Assembly: GCF_022414535.1 (NCBI RefSeq)
Contig: NZ_JADWYM010000004.1
Location: forward strand, 186,001 to 250,000
Length of the DNA stretch: 64,000 bases
Direction of reading: 5' to 3'
From: Streptomyces sp. MUM 2J
GTDB lineage: Bacteria > Actinomycetota > Actinomycetes > Streptomycetales > Streptomycetaceae
The notes under the pieces were generated by a model, which saw only the letters and a program-made list of their open reading frames with translations, did not search any database and was not told the DNA's origin. The translations under genes were made by a program, and so were the position numbers. Below, piece after piece: positions 18,099-28,769 of this stretch (its first letter is position 1; each line of letters opens with the position of its first letter).

Positions 18099-18128
18099 GC
18101 AGCGCCCCTCGGCGGGGAGGGGCGCTGC
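18099..18128. terminator. terminator between converging hrpB and lytic transglycosylase genes
   Basis: A perfect 12-bp stem, GCAGCGCCCCTC (18099-18110) with GAGGGGCGCTGC (18117-18128), and a six-base loop. It lies 19 bases after the stop of the minus-strand transglycosylase gene and about 200 bases after hrpB, so it can serve both. Confidence 0.8.
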
Positions 18129-18146
18129 GGCAGCTCGGGCGAGGCG

Positions 18147-20003
18147 CTACGCCCCGGGGCTCGCCGACGGGGAGGCACCGGCCGAGGGCGTGGGCCCGGT
18201 CGAGGGGGTCGGTTCGGTCGACGGGGTCGGTTCGGTCGACGGGGTCGGTTCGGTCGGCTCACCGGGACTCGGGGACGTTTCGGCCGCGGACACGGTCAGC
18301 TCGACGGTGAGGGTCGCCCCGCCGGTGGAGGTGATGCGCAGCAGGAACGTGCCCGTGGTGTCGTCCGCGTAGAGCTCGGGCAGCTCCAGCAGGCCGTCCG
18401 CGTCCGTCTCCAGGTCGGTCAGGGCGCGCACGGGCTTGCCGTCGGCGTCCTTGAAGTAGGGACCCTTGTCGTTCTCGGCCGGGTCGTCGGCCGATGTGAC
18501 GAGCGTGGCGGTGGCGGCGACCAGGTCGGCCGCGGCGCCCTTGTACGTGGCCTTCACCTCGACCCGCTCGGCGAACTCTCCACCCGGGATGCAGACGAGC
18601 GCGGTGTCGCCGGTGCGGGTGAGGGTGTCGGCGGCACGCGCGGTGACGGTCGCCGCGTACGGCAGGCCCGGAAGGGTGCGGCCCACCACGGTGGCGCGGA
18701 CGGTGAAGGCTCCGGTCCGCTCGCCGGCCCGCAGGACGGGAGCGACGGCGACGCCGGAGCCGTCGGTGGCGACCGTGGCGACGGTCTCGCCGCCGGCGAA
18801 CGTGGCGTCGGTGTCGCCGGTGATGGTGAAGCGGACGCGGACCTTGGCGACGGGTGTGCCGGAGGCGGTCTCGGCCCGGGCGCTGAGCCGCGGGGTGAAC
18901 GCGTCTCCCGCCATCGCGGTCAGCTTGGCCATGCCGGCGTTCGCCAGGTGGTCCACGGTGTCGGTGGGCGTGGGCGGCGCGGGCAGGGGCGTCCAGGTGG
19001 GCGGCGTGGCGGGAGTGGTCGGGGTGGCGGGGGCGGTCGGGGTGGAAGGCTGCTGTGCCGGGGGCGGTGTGGGGCTCGGCGGCGTGGTGCCGGGCGGGGT
19101 GGACGGAGCCGCCGGTGCGGAGGGAGAGGGCGGCGTCGGCTCGGCACTCGTGCCCGGCGTGGTGTCGTCGCTGGGGTGGGAGGGCACCCTGCCCGTGCCG
19201 TCCGGGATCTCGTGGGTGCCCTTGCGGTAGTACTCCAGCCACGTCAGGACCAGGTTCAGGTAGTCCCGCGAGTTGTTGTAGCTGAGGATCGCCGCGTGCA
19301 GGCCCTTGTCGGTGGCCATGTTCCAGTCGTTGCGGCACAGGTAGTGCCCGGCGGCGAGCGCGGCGTCGTAGACGTTGTTCGGGTCCTCGAGGCCGTCGCC
19401 GTTGCCGTCGCGACCCGCCCAGGCCCAGGTGGACGGGATGAACTGCATCGGGCCCACGGCTCGGTCGACCGTGGTGTCGCCGTCGTAGGCGCCGTGGTCG
19501 GTGTCCTTGATGTGCGCGAAGCCGTTGCCGTCCAGCTTGGGGCCGAGGATCCGGCCGAGCGTGGTGCCGTTCGCGTCGACCCGGCCGCCGCGGGCCTGAC
19601 CGGACTCGACCTGGCCGATGGCGGCCAGGAGCTGCCAGGGCATGTTGCAACCGGGCTTGCTCGCGGCGAGTTCGGCCGCGGCCTTCTTGTAGGCGTCCAG
19701 GACGGTCGCGGGGATACCGGCCTGGCCCTCCGTGGTGACGGTGGGCGGGGTCGTCGCGGTGGTCGGTGCGGGTTTGGGGCTGTTCAGCGGCGGCAGGTCG
19801 GTGTAGTACCGCGAGTTGCCGGTGGCGGTGTCGTCGGCGACCGGGTCGGGTACGGGTTGCGTGCCGCCGGTGGTGGTCTGCCCACCGGGTCCGTCACCGA
19901 TCACGCCCGGCGCCTGGGATGCGGAGAGCGCCGCCACTGCCGCCGCGGCAACGGCGGTGGTGACCGCCCCCTTGCGCAGCCGCCTGCCGAATTGCGCCGC
20001 CAT
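18147..20003 (-). CDS. secreted lytic transglycosylase with Ig-like domain
   Basis: 618 residues from ATG 20003, eight bases after GGGAGGGG. Signal peptide 1-32 (basic start, then AVTTAVAAAAVAALSASQAP). The catalytic SLT/MltB-like domain covers about 95-265: PWQLLAAIGQVESGQARGG (catalytic Glu in QVESG), GPMQFIPSTWAWAGRDGNGD and YDAALAAGHYLCRND. A Pro/Thr/Ser linker (about 275-360) is followed by Big/Ig-like beta domains (VRVRFTITGDTDATFAGGET) and a C-terminal EPTPST repeat tail. It should cleave peptidoglycan between MurNAc and GlcNAc outside the membrane, remodelling the wall during growth. The Pro-rich linker suggests the Ig-like part spans or binds the wall. Confidence 0.92.
   Translation of the reverse strand: MAAQFGRRLRKGAVTTAVAAAAVAALSASQAPGVIGDGPGGQTTTGGTQPVPDPVADDTATGNSRYYTDLPPLNSPKPAPTTATTPPTVTTEGQAGIPATVLDAYKKAAAELAASKPGCNMPWQLLAAIGQVESGQARGGRVDANGTTLGRILGPKLDGNGFAHIKDTDHGAYDGDTTVDRAVGPMQFIPSTWAWAGRDGNGDGLEDPNNVYDAALAAGHYLCRNDWNMATDKGLHAAILSYNNSRDYLNLVLTWLEYYRKGTHEIPDGTGRVPSHPSDDTTPGTSAEPTPPSPSAPAAPSTPPGTTPPSPTPPPAQQPSTPTAPATPTTPATPPTWTPLPAPPTPTDTVDHLANAGMAKLTAMAGDAFTPRLSARAETASGTPVAKVRVRFTITGDTDATFAGGETVATVATDGSGVAVAPVLRAGERTGAFTVRATVVGRTLPGLPYAATVTARAADTLTRTGDTALVCIPGGEFAERVEVKATYKGAAADLVAATATLVTSADDPAENDKGPYFKDADGKPVRALTDLETDADGLLELPELYADDTTGTFLLRITSTGGATLTVELTVSAAETSPSPGEPTEPTPSTEPTPSTEPTPSTGPTPSAGASPSASPGA
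18205..18257 (-). repeat. 18-bp perfect tandem repeat inside transglycosylase gene
   Basis: GGGGTCGGTTCGGTCGAC is repeated twice perfectly (18205-18222, 18223-18240) with a third copy diverging at its last base (18241-18257). It encodes the EPTPST repeats near the C-terminus. Repeat number is likely to vary between strains. Confidence 0.85.
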
Positions 20004-20382
20004 AAAGTGAACCCCTCCCGCGGACGCCCGAGCGTCCGTCTCTGTGTGCCGTGCCCGGTGTGCCGTGCTCGCCCTGGTGTGACGATCGACCCGCCGTGCT
20101 GGTTGCGCTGGTGACGGGTTTACGTTGTTCTTGTGCGCGTTGTGCGTTCTCTTGCGTGTTGTGCGGTGCGCGCCGCCTGTTCGTGACGCCGGTCGCTCGC
20201 CCGCACACGGCGCCTCGTGACCCTACGACAACTTCCTTTGCGCGGGCACCGGTTCCTGTCCGATTTTCGCCAGTTGCTCACGTGCCGTTCCCGTGAAGGT
20301 GGCGCCGCGCCTACTGGAGCGCGCTGATCTGCGGCCGGTCTGCGGCCGGACGGTCCGGCCGATGCGCCCTCGGGGATTCCAG
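20004..20382. promoter_or_regulatory. upstream region of the transglycosylase, no gene
   Basis: No coding sequence is supported. In the transglycosylase direction a 7-bp hairpin (CGGACGC at 20021-20027, GCGTCCG at 20032-20038, loop CCGA) lies just before the ribosome-binding site. Further upstream a GGAAC is followed 19 bases later by GTT, which weakly resembles an ECF sigma promoter. I do not see a c-di-AMP (ydaO) riboswitch. Confidence 0.35.
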
Positions 20383-21261
20383 TTGCCGTTCACACTGAGT
20401 CACGCGGCCGCCGTGCTGCCCGTGGTGCGCACCGACGGGACAGGGCGGGGCCGGCTGGTGCCGGCCGTGCTCGCCGCCGGATCCTTCGCGCCCGGCATGA
20501 CCTACTACGCGGCGGGCGCGGTGTCCGGGGCGACGGGGCCGCTGGGGTCACCCACTCCCTCACGGGGGTCTTCACCATCGACGTCCTCATCGCCCGGACG
20601 CTGGTGGGTCTGTGGCTGCCGGTGCGCGAGCCGTTGGTGGCGCTGCTGCCGCAGGGGCGCTGGGCGACGCTGCTGCGCTGCGGGGCCCGCGCACGCGGGT
20701 ACGGCCCGCCGGGGTGCTGTGGTGGACGTGTCCGCGGCGCTCGGCGCGTCGACCCGCGTCGTGTGGGACGCGTTCACCCATCTCCGAGCGGTTGGGGGAC
20801 GCGCTTGTCTCCCGTTCTGGGGCGGGAGGTGGCGGGCTCGCCTCTGTACCGGTACCTGCAGTACGGCGGTTGGGGGGTCGCCGTCGTCGTCCTGGGCGTG
20901 TTCCTGGCGCGCGGGGCCCCCGGGCCAACCGGTGGGGGTGCCCGCGTTGTCGGTGAGGGACCGGTGGTGGGCGGCTGCCGTCGTCGGCCGCTGCGCAGCG
21001 GCGGGAGCGGTGCAGCGCGCCTCCCGGTGGCGGGCCCACCGGGGTGCGCACGCCGGGCCCTGGGAACTGGTTCCGGCGGCGTGTTTCGGGGCGGGCACCG
21101 GGCTGGTGGCCGGGCTGCCGCAGTACGCCGTGGGGGTCCGGCTGTGGCGTCCCGTCCGCCGGGAGCAGGCCGTGGTCAGCGCCGGGGCCGAGCGGAGCCG
21201 TCCCGGCGTCCACCGACCGTGGGGCCGGCCGCGGGGGCCGTCGTCGCGACGAACACGGTGA
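20383..21261 (+). pseudogene. DUF4184 family membrane protein, shattered by frameshifts
   Basis: The sequence begins LPFTLSHAAAVLPVVRTDG (TTG at 20383), continues to FAPGMTYYAAGAVSGATGPL, and then changes frame near 20545 to VTHSLTGVFTIDVLIARTLV and VREPLVALLPQGRWATLLR. Back in the first frame come VDVSAALGASTRVVWDAFTH (about 20715-20785), then the other frame again, VLGREVAGSPLYRYLQYGG (about 20815-20880), then the first, VPALSVRDRWWAAAVVGRC and WELVPAACFGAGTGLVAGLP. Together these reconstruct a full DUF4184 protein. At least four frame changes make it a pseudogene. DUF4184 proteins are membrane proteins of unknown function. Confidence 0.85.
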
Positions 21262-21583
21262 ACCTGCGGTCGGGGCGGGGTTTGGGCAGCCGGGCCAGCA
21301 CGAGGGCCACGTAGCCCAGGCCGACGTCCGCCCAGGCCCGCCAGGCGGCGGCGTCGGGGAGGCGTACGGCCGTTCGGCCACGGCCGGCGAGGCGGCGGCC
21401 CAGGCCGGCCGCGGCGCGGGCGAGGGCCCTGGCGCGGTCGGCGGGGATGCGTGCGGTGCTGGCGCCCGACGCGGCGGGCGGGACCGTGGGGAGCGACGCG
21501 GAGGGGGCCGCTTCGGCGCGGGCCGGAGCCGGTTCCTGGGCCTGAGCTCGTGCCGTCCGGCGGTGGAGCATGCGTATACCCAT
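21176..21583 (-). CDS. conserved hypothetical protein
   Basis: 135 residues from ATG 21583 (MGIRMLHRRTARAQAQEPAP), eight bases after AGGA. The first half is polar and low complexity. The second half is better conserved in streptomycetes as I recall: ASTARIPADRARALARAAAG, AAWRAWADVGLGYVALVLAR and LPKPRPDRRFTVFVATTAP. No membrane segment is strong enough to be certain, although WADVGLGYVALVLARL is moderately hydrophobic. Its 3' end overlaps the last 86 bases of the converging DUF4184 pseudogene. Function unknown. Confidence 0.7.
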   Translation of the reverse strand: MGIRMLHRRTARAQAQEPAPARAEAAPSASLPTVPPAASGASTARIPADRARALARAAAGLGRRLAGRGRTAVRLPDAAAWRAWADVGLGYVALVLARLPKPRPDRRFTVFVATTAPAAGPTVGGRRDGSARPRR

Positions 21584-21755
21584 GCCCGCATCCTGGCGGG
21601 CCGCGTTGTGAGGGGCCTTCTCGCGGGGGCCAGCCGGGTGACCGGGCCTGCGGGGGCGGGCGTGATCCGGGCCGGGCCGGCCCGTGGGGACCTGCCGCGC
21701 GGCGCTCCGCACCGGAACGCCGCGCGCCTCCCGGCAGTCCGTGCCGGTCGGGGCG

Positions 21756-24482
21756 TCAGTGCGCCGCGGACTCCCAGTCAGGGCCGACGCCCACCGACAC
21801 GTCCAGGGGGGCGTGCAGGTGGACGGCGCCCGCCATCTCGCGGCGGACGAGTTCCTCCACCGCGTCACGCTCGCCGGGCGCGATCTCCAGGACGATTTCG
21901 TCGTGCACCTGGAGCAGCATGCGGGAGGTGAGGCCGGCCTCGCGGAGCGCGCCGTCCACCTTGAGCATGGCGATCTTGACGATGTCGGCCGCCGTGCCCT
22001 GGATCGGCGCGTTGAGGGCCATCCGTTCGGCCGCCTCGCGACGCTGGCGGTTGTCGCTGTTGAGGTCGGGCAGGTAGCGGCGACGGCCGAAGAGCGTCGC
22101 CGTGTACCCCGTCGCCCGCGCCTCGTCCACGACCCGGTGCAGGTAGTCCCGGACTCCGCCGAAACGGTCGAAGTAGGCGTCCATCAGGGCACGGGCCTCG
22201 GCGGCCTCGATGTTCAGCTGCTGCGACAGCCCGAACGCCGACAGCCCGTAGGCCAGCCCGTAGGACATGGCCTTGATCTTCCGGCGCATCTCGGCGTCCA
22301 CCGCCGACCGCTCCACCGCGAACACCTGCGAGGCCGCCGTGGTGTGCAGGTCCTCCCCGGAGGTGAACGCCTCGATCAGGCCCTCGTCCTGGGACAGATG
22401 GGCCATCACGCGCAGTTCGATCTGGCTGTAGTCGGCGGTCATCAGGGACTCGTAACCCTCGCCGACGACGAAGCCGCGGCGGATGGCGCGGCCCTCGTCC
22501 GTGCGTACCGGGATGTTCTGCAGGTTCGGGTCGGTGGACGACAGCCGTCCGGTCGCCGCCACCGTCTGGTTGAACGTGGTGTGGATCCGGCCGTCCGCCG
22601 CGATCGTCTTGATCAGGCCCTCGACCGTGACGCGCAGCTTGGCCTGCTCGCGGTGGCGCAGCATGATGACCGGCAGTTCGTTGTCGGTCTGGGTGGCCAG
22701 CCAGGCCAGCGCGTCCGCGTCGGTGGTGTAGCCGGTCTTGGTCTTCTTCGTCTTCGGCAGGCCGAGCTCGCCGAAGAGGACCTCCTGCAGCTGCTTGGGC
22801 GATCCCAGGTTGAACTCGTGGCCGGCCGCGGCGTGCGCCTCCTTCACCGCCTGCTGCACGGCGCCCGCGAACATCTGCTCCATGGCCTCCAGATGGGCCC
22901 GGTCGGCCGCGATGCCGTGCCGCTCCATGCGGGCCAGGAGCGCGGACGTGGGCAGTTCCATGTCCCGCAGCAGGTCCGCGGCGCCGACCTCCTCCAGCCT
23001 GGCCCGGAAGGCCTGCCCGAGGTCGAGGACGGCACGGGCCTGGATCATCAGCGCCTCGGCCTCGGCGCCGTCGTCGGCACCGAACGCGAGCTGCCCGTCG
23101 GCCTCGGCGGCCGGGGCCAGCTCGCGGCCCAGGTACTCCAGGGACAGCGCGTCCAGGTCGAAGGAGCGGCGGCCCGGCTTGACCAGGTAGGCGGCGAGGG
23201 CGGTGTCCATGGTGACGCCGTCGACGCGCCAGCCGTGCTCGGCGAACACGCGCATGGCGCCCTTGGCGTTGTGGAGGACCTTGGGCCTGCCGGCATCGGC
23301 CATCCAGCTCGCGAACGCCCTCTCGTCGGCCTCGTCCAGCTGCGCCGGGTCGAACCAGGCGGCGGGCCCCTGGTCCGTGGCGAGGGCGACCTCGGCGACC
23401 GAGCCGGTGCCCAGCGCCCAGGAGTCGACGGTGGCGACGCCCAGGGTCCCGCCCGCGTGCTCCGCCAGCCACGGGGCCAGCTCCCCGGTGCCCAGCACCG
23501 CCCCGTCCAGCTCCACCCCGTCGGCGACGACCGGTGTCGTCTCCGCCTCCTCGGCCCCCGGGTCGACGGCCAGCAGCCGCTCGCGCAGCGACGGGTTGCG
23601 GATCTCCAGGGTGTCCAGGATCATCGCGACGCCCTTGCGGTCGTACGGCGCGCGCTCCAGGTCGGGGACGGTCCGGTCCAGCTCGACGGTGCGGACCATC
23701 TCGGTCAGCCGGCGGTTGAGCTTGACCGCCTCCAGGTGGTCGCGGAGGTTCTGCCCGGCCTTGCCCTTGACCTCCTCGACGCGCTCGACGAGCTGGGCGA
23801 ACGAACCGAACTGGTTGATCCACTTGGCGGCCGTCTTCTCGCCGACGCCGGGAATGCCCGGCAGGTTGTCGGACGGGTCGCCGCGCAGCGCCGCGAAGTC
23901 CGGGTACTGCGCGGGCGTCAACCCGTACTTCTCGACGACCTTCTCCGGGGTGAAGCGGGTCAGCTCCGACACGCCCTTCGTCGGGTACAGCACGGTGACG
24001 TTGTCGGTGATCAGCTGGAAGTTGTCGCGGTCGCCGGTGACGATCAGCACCTCGAAGCCCTCGGCCTCGGCCTGCGTGGCGAGGGTGGCGATGATGTCGT
24101 CGGCCTCGTAGCCGTCGACGGCGAAGCGGGAGACGTGCATCGCGTCGAGCAGCTCGCCGATCAGCTCCACCTGCCCCTTGAACTCGTCCGGCGTCTTGGA
24201 GCGGTTCGCCTTGTACTCGGTGAACTCCTGCGACCGCCACGTCTTGCGGGAGACGTCGAACGCCACCGCGAAGTGCGTGGGCGCCTCGTCACGCAGCGTG
24301 TTGGCCAGCATCGACGCGAACCCGTAGATCGCGTTCGTCGGCTGGCCGGTCGCGGTGGTGAAGTTCTCCGCGGGCAGCGCGAAGAACGCGCGGTAGGCCA
24401 GGGAGTGCCCGTCCATGAGCATCAGGCGCGGGCGGCTGCCGCCGGGGGTGCTGTCGGTCTTCTTCGCTGCTGTCTCTGCCAC
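21756..24482 (-). CDS. polA: DNA polymerase I
   Basis: 908 residues from GTG 24482. N-terminal 5'-nuclease (about 20-310): LMLMDGHSLAYRAFFAL, VDGYEADDIIATLATQAEA, VTGDRDNFQLI and DPSDNLPGIPGVGEKTAAKW. The middle 3'-5' exonuclease domain lacks the DxE motif (GVATVDSW in its place), so proofreading is probably absent, as is usual in actinobacterial Pol I. Polymerase domain: motif A TADYSQIELRVMAHLSQ, O-helix RRKIKAMSYGLAYGLSAFGL and motif C LLQVHDEIVLE. The O-helix position equivalent to E. coli Phe762 is Tyr. The enzyme works in Okazaki fragment maturation and excision repair. Divergent from the FdhF/YdeP gene. Confidence 0.98.
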   Translation of the reverse strand: MAETAAKKTDSTPGGSRPRLMLMDGHSLAYRAFFALPAENFTTATGQPTNAIYGFASMLANTLRDEAPTHFAVAFDVSRKTWRSQEFTEYKANRSKTPDEFKGQVELIGELLDAMHVSRFAVDGYEADDIIATLATQAEAEGFEVLIVTGDRDNFQLITDNVTVLYPTKGVSELTRFTPEKVVEKYGLTPAQYPDFAALRGDPSDNLPGIPGVGEKTAAKWINQFGSFAQLVERVEEVKGKAGQNLRDHLEAVKLNRRLTEMVRTVELDRTVPDLERAPYDRKGVAMILDTLEIRNPSLRERLLAVDPGAEEAETTPVVADGVELDGAVLGTGELAPWLAEHAGGTLGVATVDSWALGTGSVAEVALATDQGPAAWFDPAQLDEADERAFASWMADAGRPKVLHNAKGAMRVFAEHGWRVDGVTMDTALAAYLVKPGRRSFDLDALSLEYLGRELAPAAEADGQLAFGADDGAEAEALMIQARAVLDLGQAFRARLEEVGAADLLRDMELPTSALLARMERHGIAADRAHLEAMEQMFAGAVQQAVKEAHAAAGHEFNLGSPKQLQEVLFGELGLPKTKKTKTGYTTDADALAWLATQTDNELPVIMLRHREQAKLRVTVEGLIKTIAADGRIHTTFNQTVAATGRLSSTDPNLQNIPVRTDEGRAIRRGFVVGEGYESLMTADYSQIELRVMAHLSQDEGLIEAFTSGEDLHTTAASQVFAVERSAVDAEMRRKIKAMSYGLAYGLSAFGLSQQLNIEAAEARALMDAYFDRFGGVRDYLHRVVDEARATGYTATLFGRRRYLPDLNSDNRQRREAAERMALNAPIQGTAADIVKIAMLKVDGALREAGLTSRMLLQVHDEIVLEIAPGERDAVEELVRREMAGAVHLHAPLDVSVGVGPDWESAAH

Positions 24483-24846
24483 GCACCCGATCCTGCCACG
24501 GCCCGGTGACAGTCGGCCGCCGCCGGCGGCGGCCGGTCCCGGCCGGTCGGCCCACGAGGCCGTCCGGGGCCGGCCGGTCCGCAACGGGGCCGTGGGGCGA
24601 CGGATCCGCACACGGGAGCCGCGGGGCGGCGGTGTCCGGCCCGGGGGCCGGTGCCGCCCGGCGGCCGCTCCGGGGACCAGCCGCCGGCGCCCCGCGGGGT
24701 GCCGGGACGGAGCGTGGGAAGACCGGGCGCGGCGTCCGCCGCGAGCCGGCACGGTGCCGTGCGCGGAACCCGCCCGTCCCCGTCGTCGGTGGCGCGTGCG
24801 AGGATCGGAGACGTACTTCACACGTGTACCCGAAGGAGAGTGCGCG
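24483..24846. promoter_or_regulatory. polA / FdhF divergent intergenic region
   Basis: 364 bases of very G+C-rich DNA without a supported gene. It contains a perfect 22-bp palindrome at 24514-24535 and, at the right end, lower-G+C sequence with the GAAGGAG ribosome-binding site of the FdhF-like gene. No -10/-35 pair is clear enough to call. Confidence 0.4.
24514..24535. repeat. perfect 22-bp zero-loop palindrome
   Basis: CGGCCGCCGCC (24514-24524) is followed directly by its exact complement (24525-24535), centred between 24524 and 24525, 32 bases upstream of the polA start. It could be a regulatory palindrome or a chance product of G+C-rich sequence. Confidence 0.6.
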
Positions 24847-27126
<2,280 letters not shown>

Positions 27127-27153
27127 GCGTTTGCTTAAGTCACCGCTGTACCT

Positions 27154-27177
27154 GGATCGACGGATCGACGGATCGAC
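27154..27177 (+). repeat. 8-bp tandem repeat, three copies
   Basis: GGATCGAC occurs three times in direct succession (27154-27161, 27162-27169, 27170-27177), immediately before the thioesterase ribosome-binding site. A slippage-prone microsatellite in the 5' leader. Confidence 0.9.
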
Positions 27178-27194
27178 GAATGGAGCCGGGCCCC

Positions 27195-27683
27195 ATGGGC
27201 GAGCAGCAGCACGTGAAGTTCCCGCAAGAGGTCATCGACGAGTACGCCGCCCTGGGCGTCGACCTCCGGGCCCTGTTCTCGGCGGGCCACCTCGGCACCC
27301 GCATGGGCGTGCAGATCCTGGAGGCCTCCGCCGACCGCGTCGTCGGCACGATGCCGGTGGAGGGCAACACCCAGCCCTACGGGCTGCTGCACGGCGGCGC
27401 GTCCGCCGTCCTCGCCGAGACCCTCGGCTCCGTCGGCTCGATGCTGCACGGAGGAACGCGGAAGATCGCGGTAGGCGTCGACCTGAACTGCACCCACCAC
27501 CGCGGTGTCCGCTCCGGTCTGGTCACCGGCGTCGCGACGCCCGTGCACCGCGGGCGCACCACGGCGACCTACGAGATAGTCATCAGCGACGAGCAGGGCC
27601 GCCGCGTGTGCAGTGCCCGTCTGACCTGCCTGCTGCGCGACGTCGCACCGGACGACGGCGCCCCCGCCCGCACGGGGGGCTGA
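27195..27683 (+). CDS. hotdog-fold thioesterase, PaaI type
   Basis: 162 residues from ATG 27195; GGAG lies nine bases upstream. An in-frame ATG at 27180 is the less likely alternative. Hotdog fold: LGTRMGVQILEASADRVVGT, TQPYGLLHGGASAVLAETLG (the HGG and acidic Glu of the catalytic helix), GVDLNCTHHRGVRSGLVTGV and TTATYEIVISDEQGRRVCSA. The VEGNTQPYGLLHGGA signature matches PaaI/MenI-like acyl-CoA thioesterases, which hydrolyse aryl or isoprenoid-precursor CoA esters. It follows the FdhF gene on the same strand after 68 bases and may be co-transcribed. Substrate not evident. Confidence 0.9.
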   Translation: MGEQQHVKFPQEVIDEYAALGVDLRALFSAGHLGTRMGVQILEASADRVVGTMPVEGNTQPYGLLHGGASAVLAETLGSVGSMLHGGTRKIAVGVDLNCTHHRGVRSGLVTGVATPVHRGRTTATYEIVISDEQGRRVCSARLTCLLRDVAPDDGAPARTGG

Positions 27684-28769
27684 TCCTCACACGCCGGACC
27701 CGGGGGCCGGGGACCACGCTCCCGGCTCCCGAAGCCGCACAGCCGCAGCGCTGGGGCGTTCCGCAGCCGGGCCGGGACCCGCTCACAGGCGGCTCCCACC
27801 CGGTGCGCCGCGGGACGCCCCGATCGGAGCGGCCGGACAGCACCGCGCACCGGACCGGCCGGGCGGGGTCCGCCCCGTCTCCCGGCGCGGGGGCACGCGG
27901 GAGAGGCTCGCGCACCAAGCCGGGGCGCGGATCGGCGTGAGTGTCCGGACCGCGCCGCTCCTCCGGGGTCCCGAGCCCCACCGCTCGGGGCGTCACGCCC
28001 CAACTCCCTTCGGCGGCAGTGCCACAGGCTCCGAGCAGTGCGCACGCCGCCGGCCGCGGCGCCCTCCGCGACGTACCCCGCACCGCGGCCGGGCGTCAAT
28101 CCCCGGCAGCAGCGAACCGGCCAACTTCCGTCCGAACACGCAGCGTTCGGACAGGCACGCTCGCCCCGCCCCCGTAGGGTTCGGATGACTGACCATCAGA
28201 CTCCGTACACACAGGGTGAGTTGAATGCGCAACAGGTGGACGGACAAGGGCCGATCCCCCGGCGCGCCTTTCCGGACAAAGTCAGTTTCCCGACGCAAGA
28301 TCACCATCACCTTGCATGTCACGGAATGCGGGAAAGTGCCAAGGAATGCCAGATTCCCTTTCGCGGACGTAACCCTGTGTAATGCGCGCGCAATGGGTGA
28401 CCCCCACTTCGACACCGGCACCCCTCCCCCACGCGACCTGCACGGACCGCGCAAGTCGCCCGCAGCAACGAATCCAGGTAATCACCAAAACCCCTGAGAC
28501 GCCTGAACAGATCATGGCCAGTCCTGCGTGTTCTCACCATGCGGACAGGGCGAATCGGCCGTAATTCCGCTGTTCCCCCCACTCAGTACCGCTCTGCATT
28601 ACGCCGTGTCATAACAAGAGCGTCACAGCCTTCGTCAGACCCTCCTCGACTTCCCCACACCCGCTTAGAGTCACGCCCAGTCACCGCGCCGTGGGAATGT
28701 CACTTCGGCCCGGCGCTCGACTCGGCCGCCTCCACGGGGATGCGGTTGTGCCAGCGGAAAGGACAGATC
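27684..28769. other. 1.1-kb intergenic region before the liv operon
   Basis: No convincing gene. The left 450 bases are G+C-rich with chance frames. From about 28110 the G+C content falls. An 8-bp inverted repeat lies at 28130-28152. A 65-codon frame from ATG 28185 to 28382 (MTDHQTPYTQGELNAQQVDG) has codon use unlike its neighbours and no clear ribosome-binding site. The last 350 bases before livK are probably leader and promoter DNA. The length and lower G+C suggest regulation of the transporter or a lost gene. Confidence 0.4.
28130..28152. repeat. inverted repeat, possible operator
   Basis: GTCCGAAC (28130-28137) and GTTCGGAC (28145-28152) form a perfect 8-bp inverted repeat with a 7-base spacer, about 620 bases upstream of livK in the region where G+C content drops. 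Confidence 0.45.

Noticed and set aside
20004..20290. c-di-AMP (ydaO) riboswitch before the cell-wall hydrolase
   Set aside because: The conserved ydaO core sequences are not present; only a small hairpin next to the ribosome-binding site was seen.
21684..24509. 941-residue plus-strand open frame
   Set aside because: Antisense to polA; no ribosome-binding site or recognisable domain.
28185..28382. 65-residue frame MTDHQTPYTQGELNAQQVDG
   Set aside because: Codon use is unlike other genes here, no clear ribosome-binding site, and no homologue known to me. Left as part of the intergenic note.
28360..28385. GTAAC-containing sequence upstream of livK as a GlnR box
   Set aside because: The second half-site (TAATG at the right spacing) matches only two of five bases.
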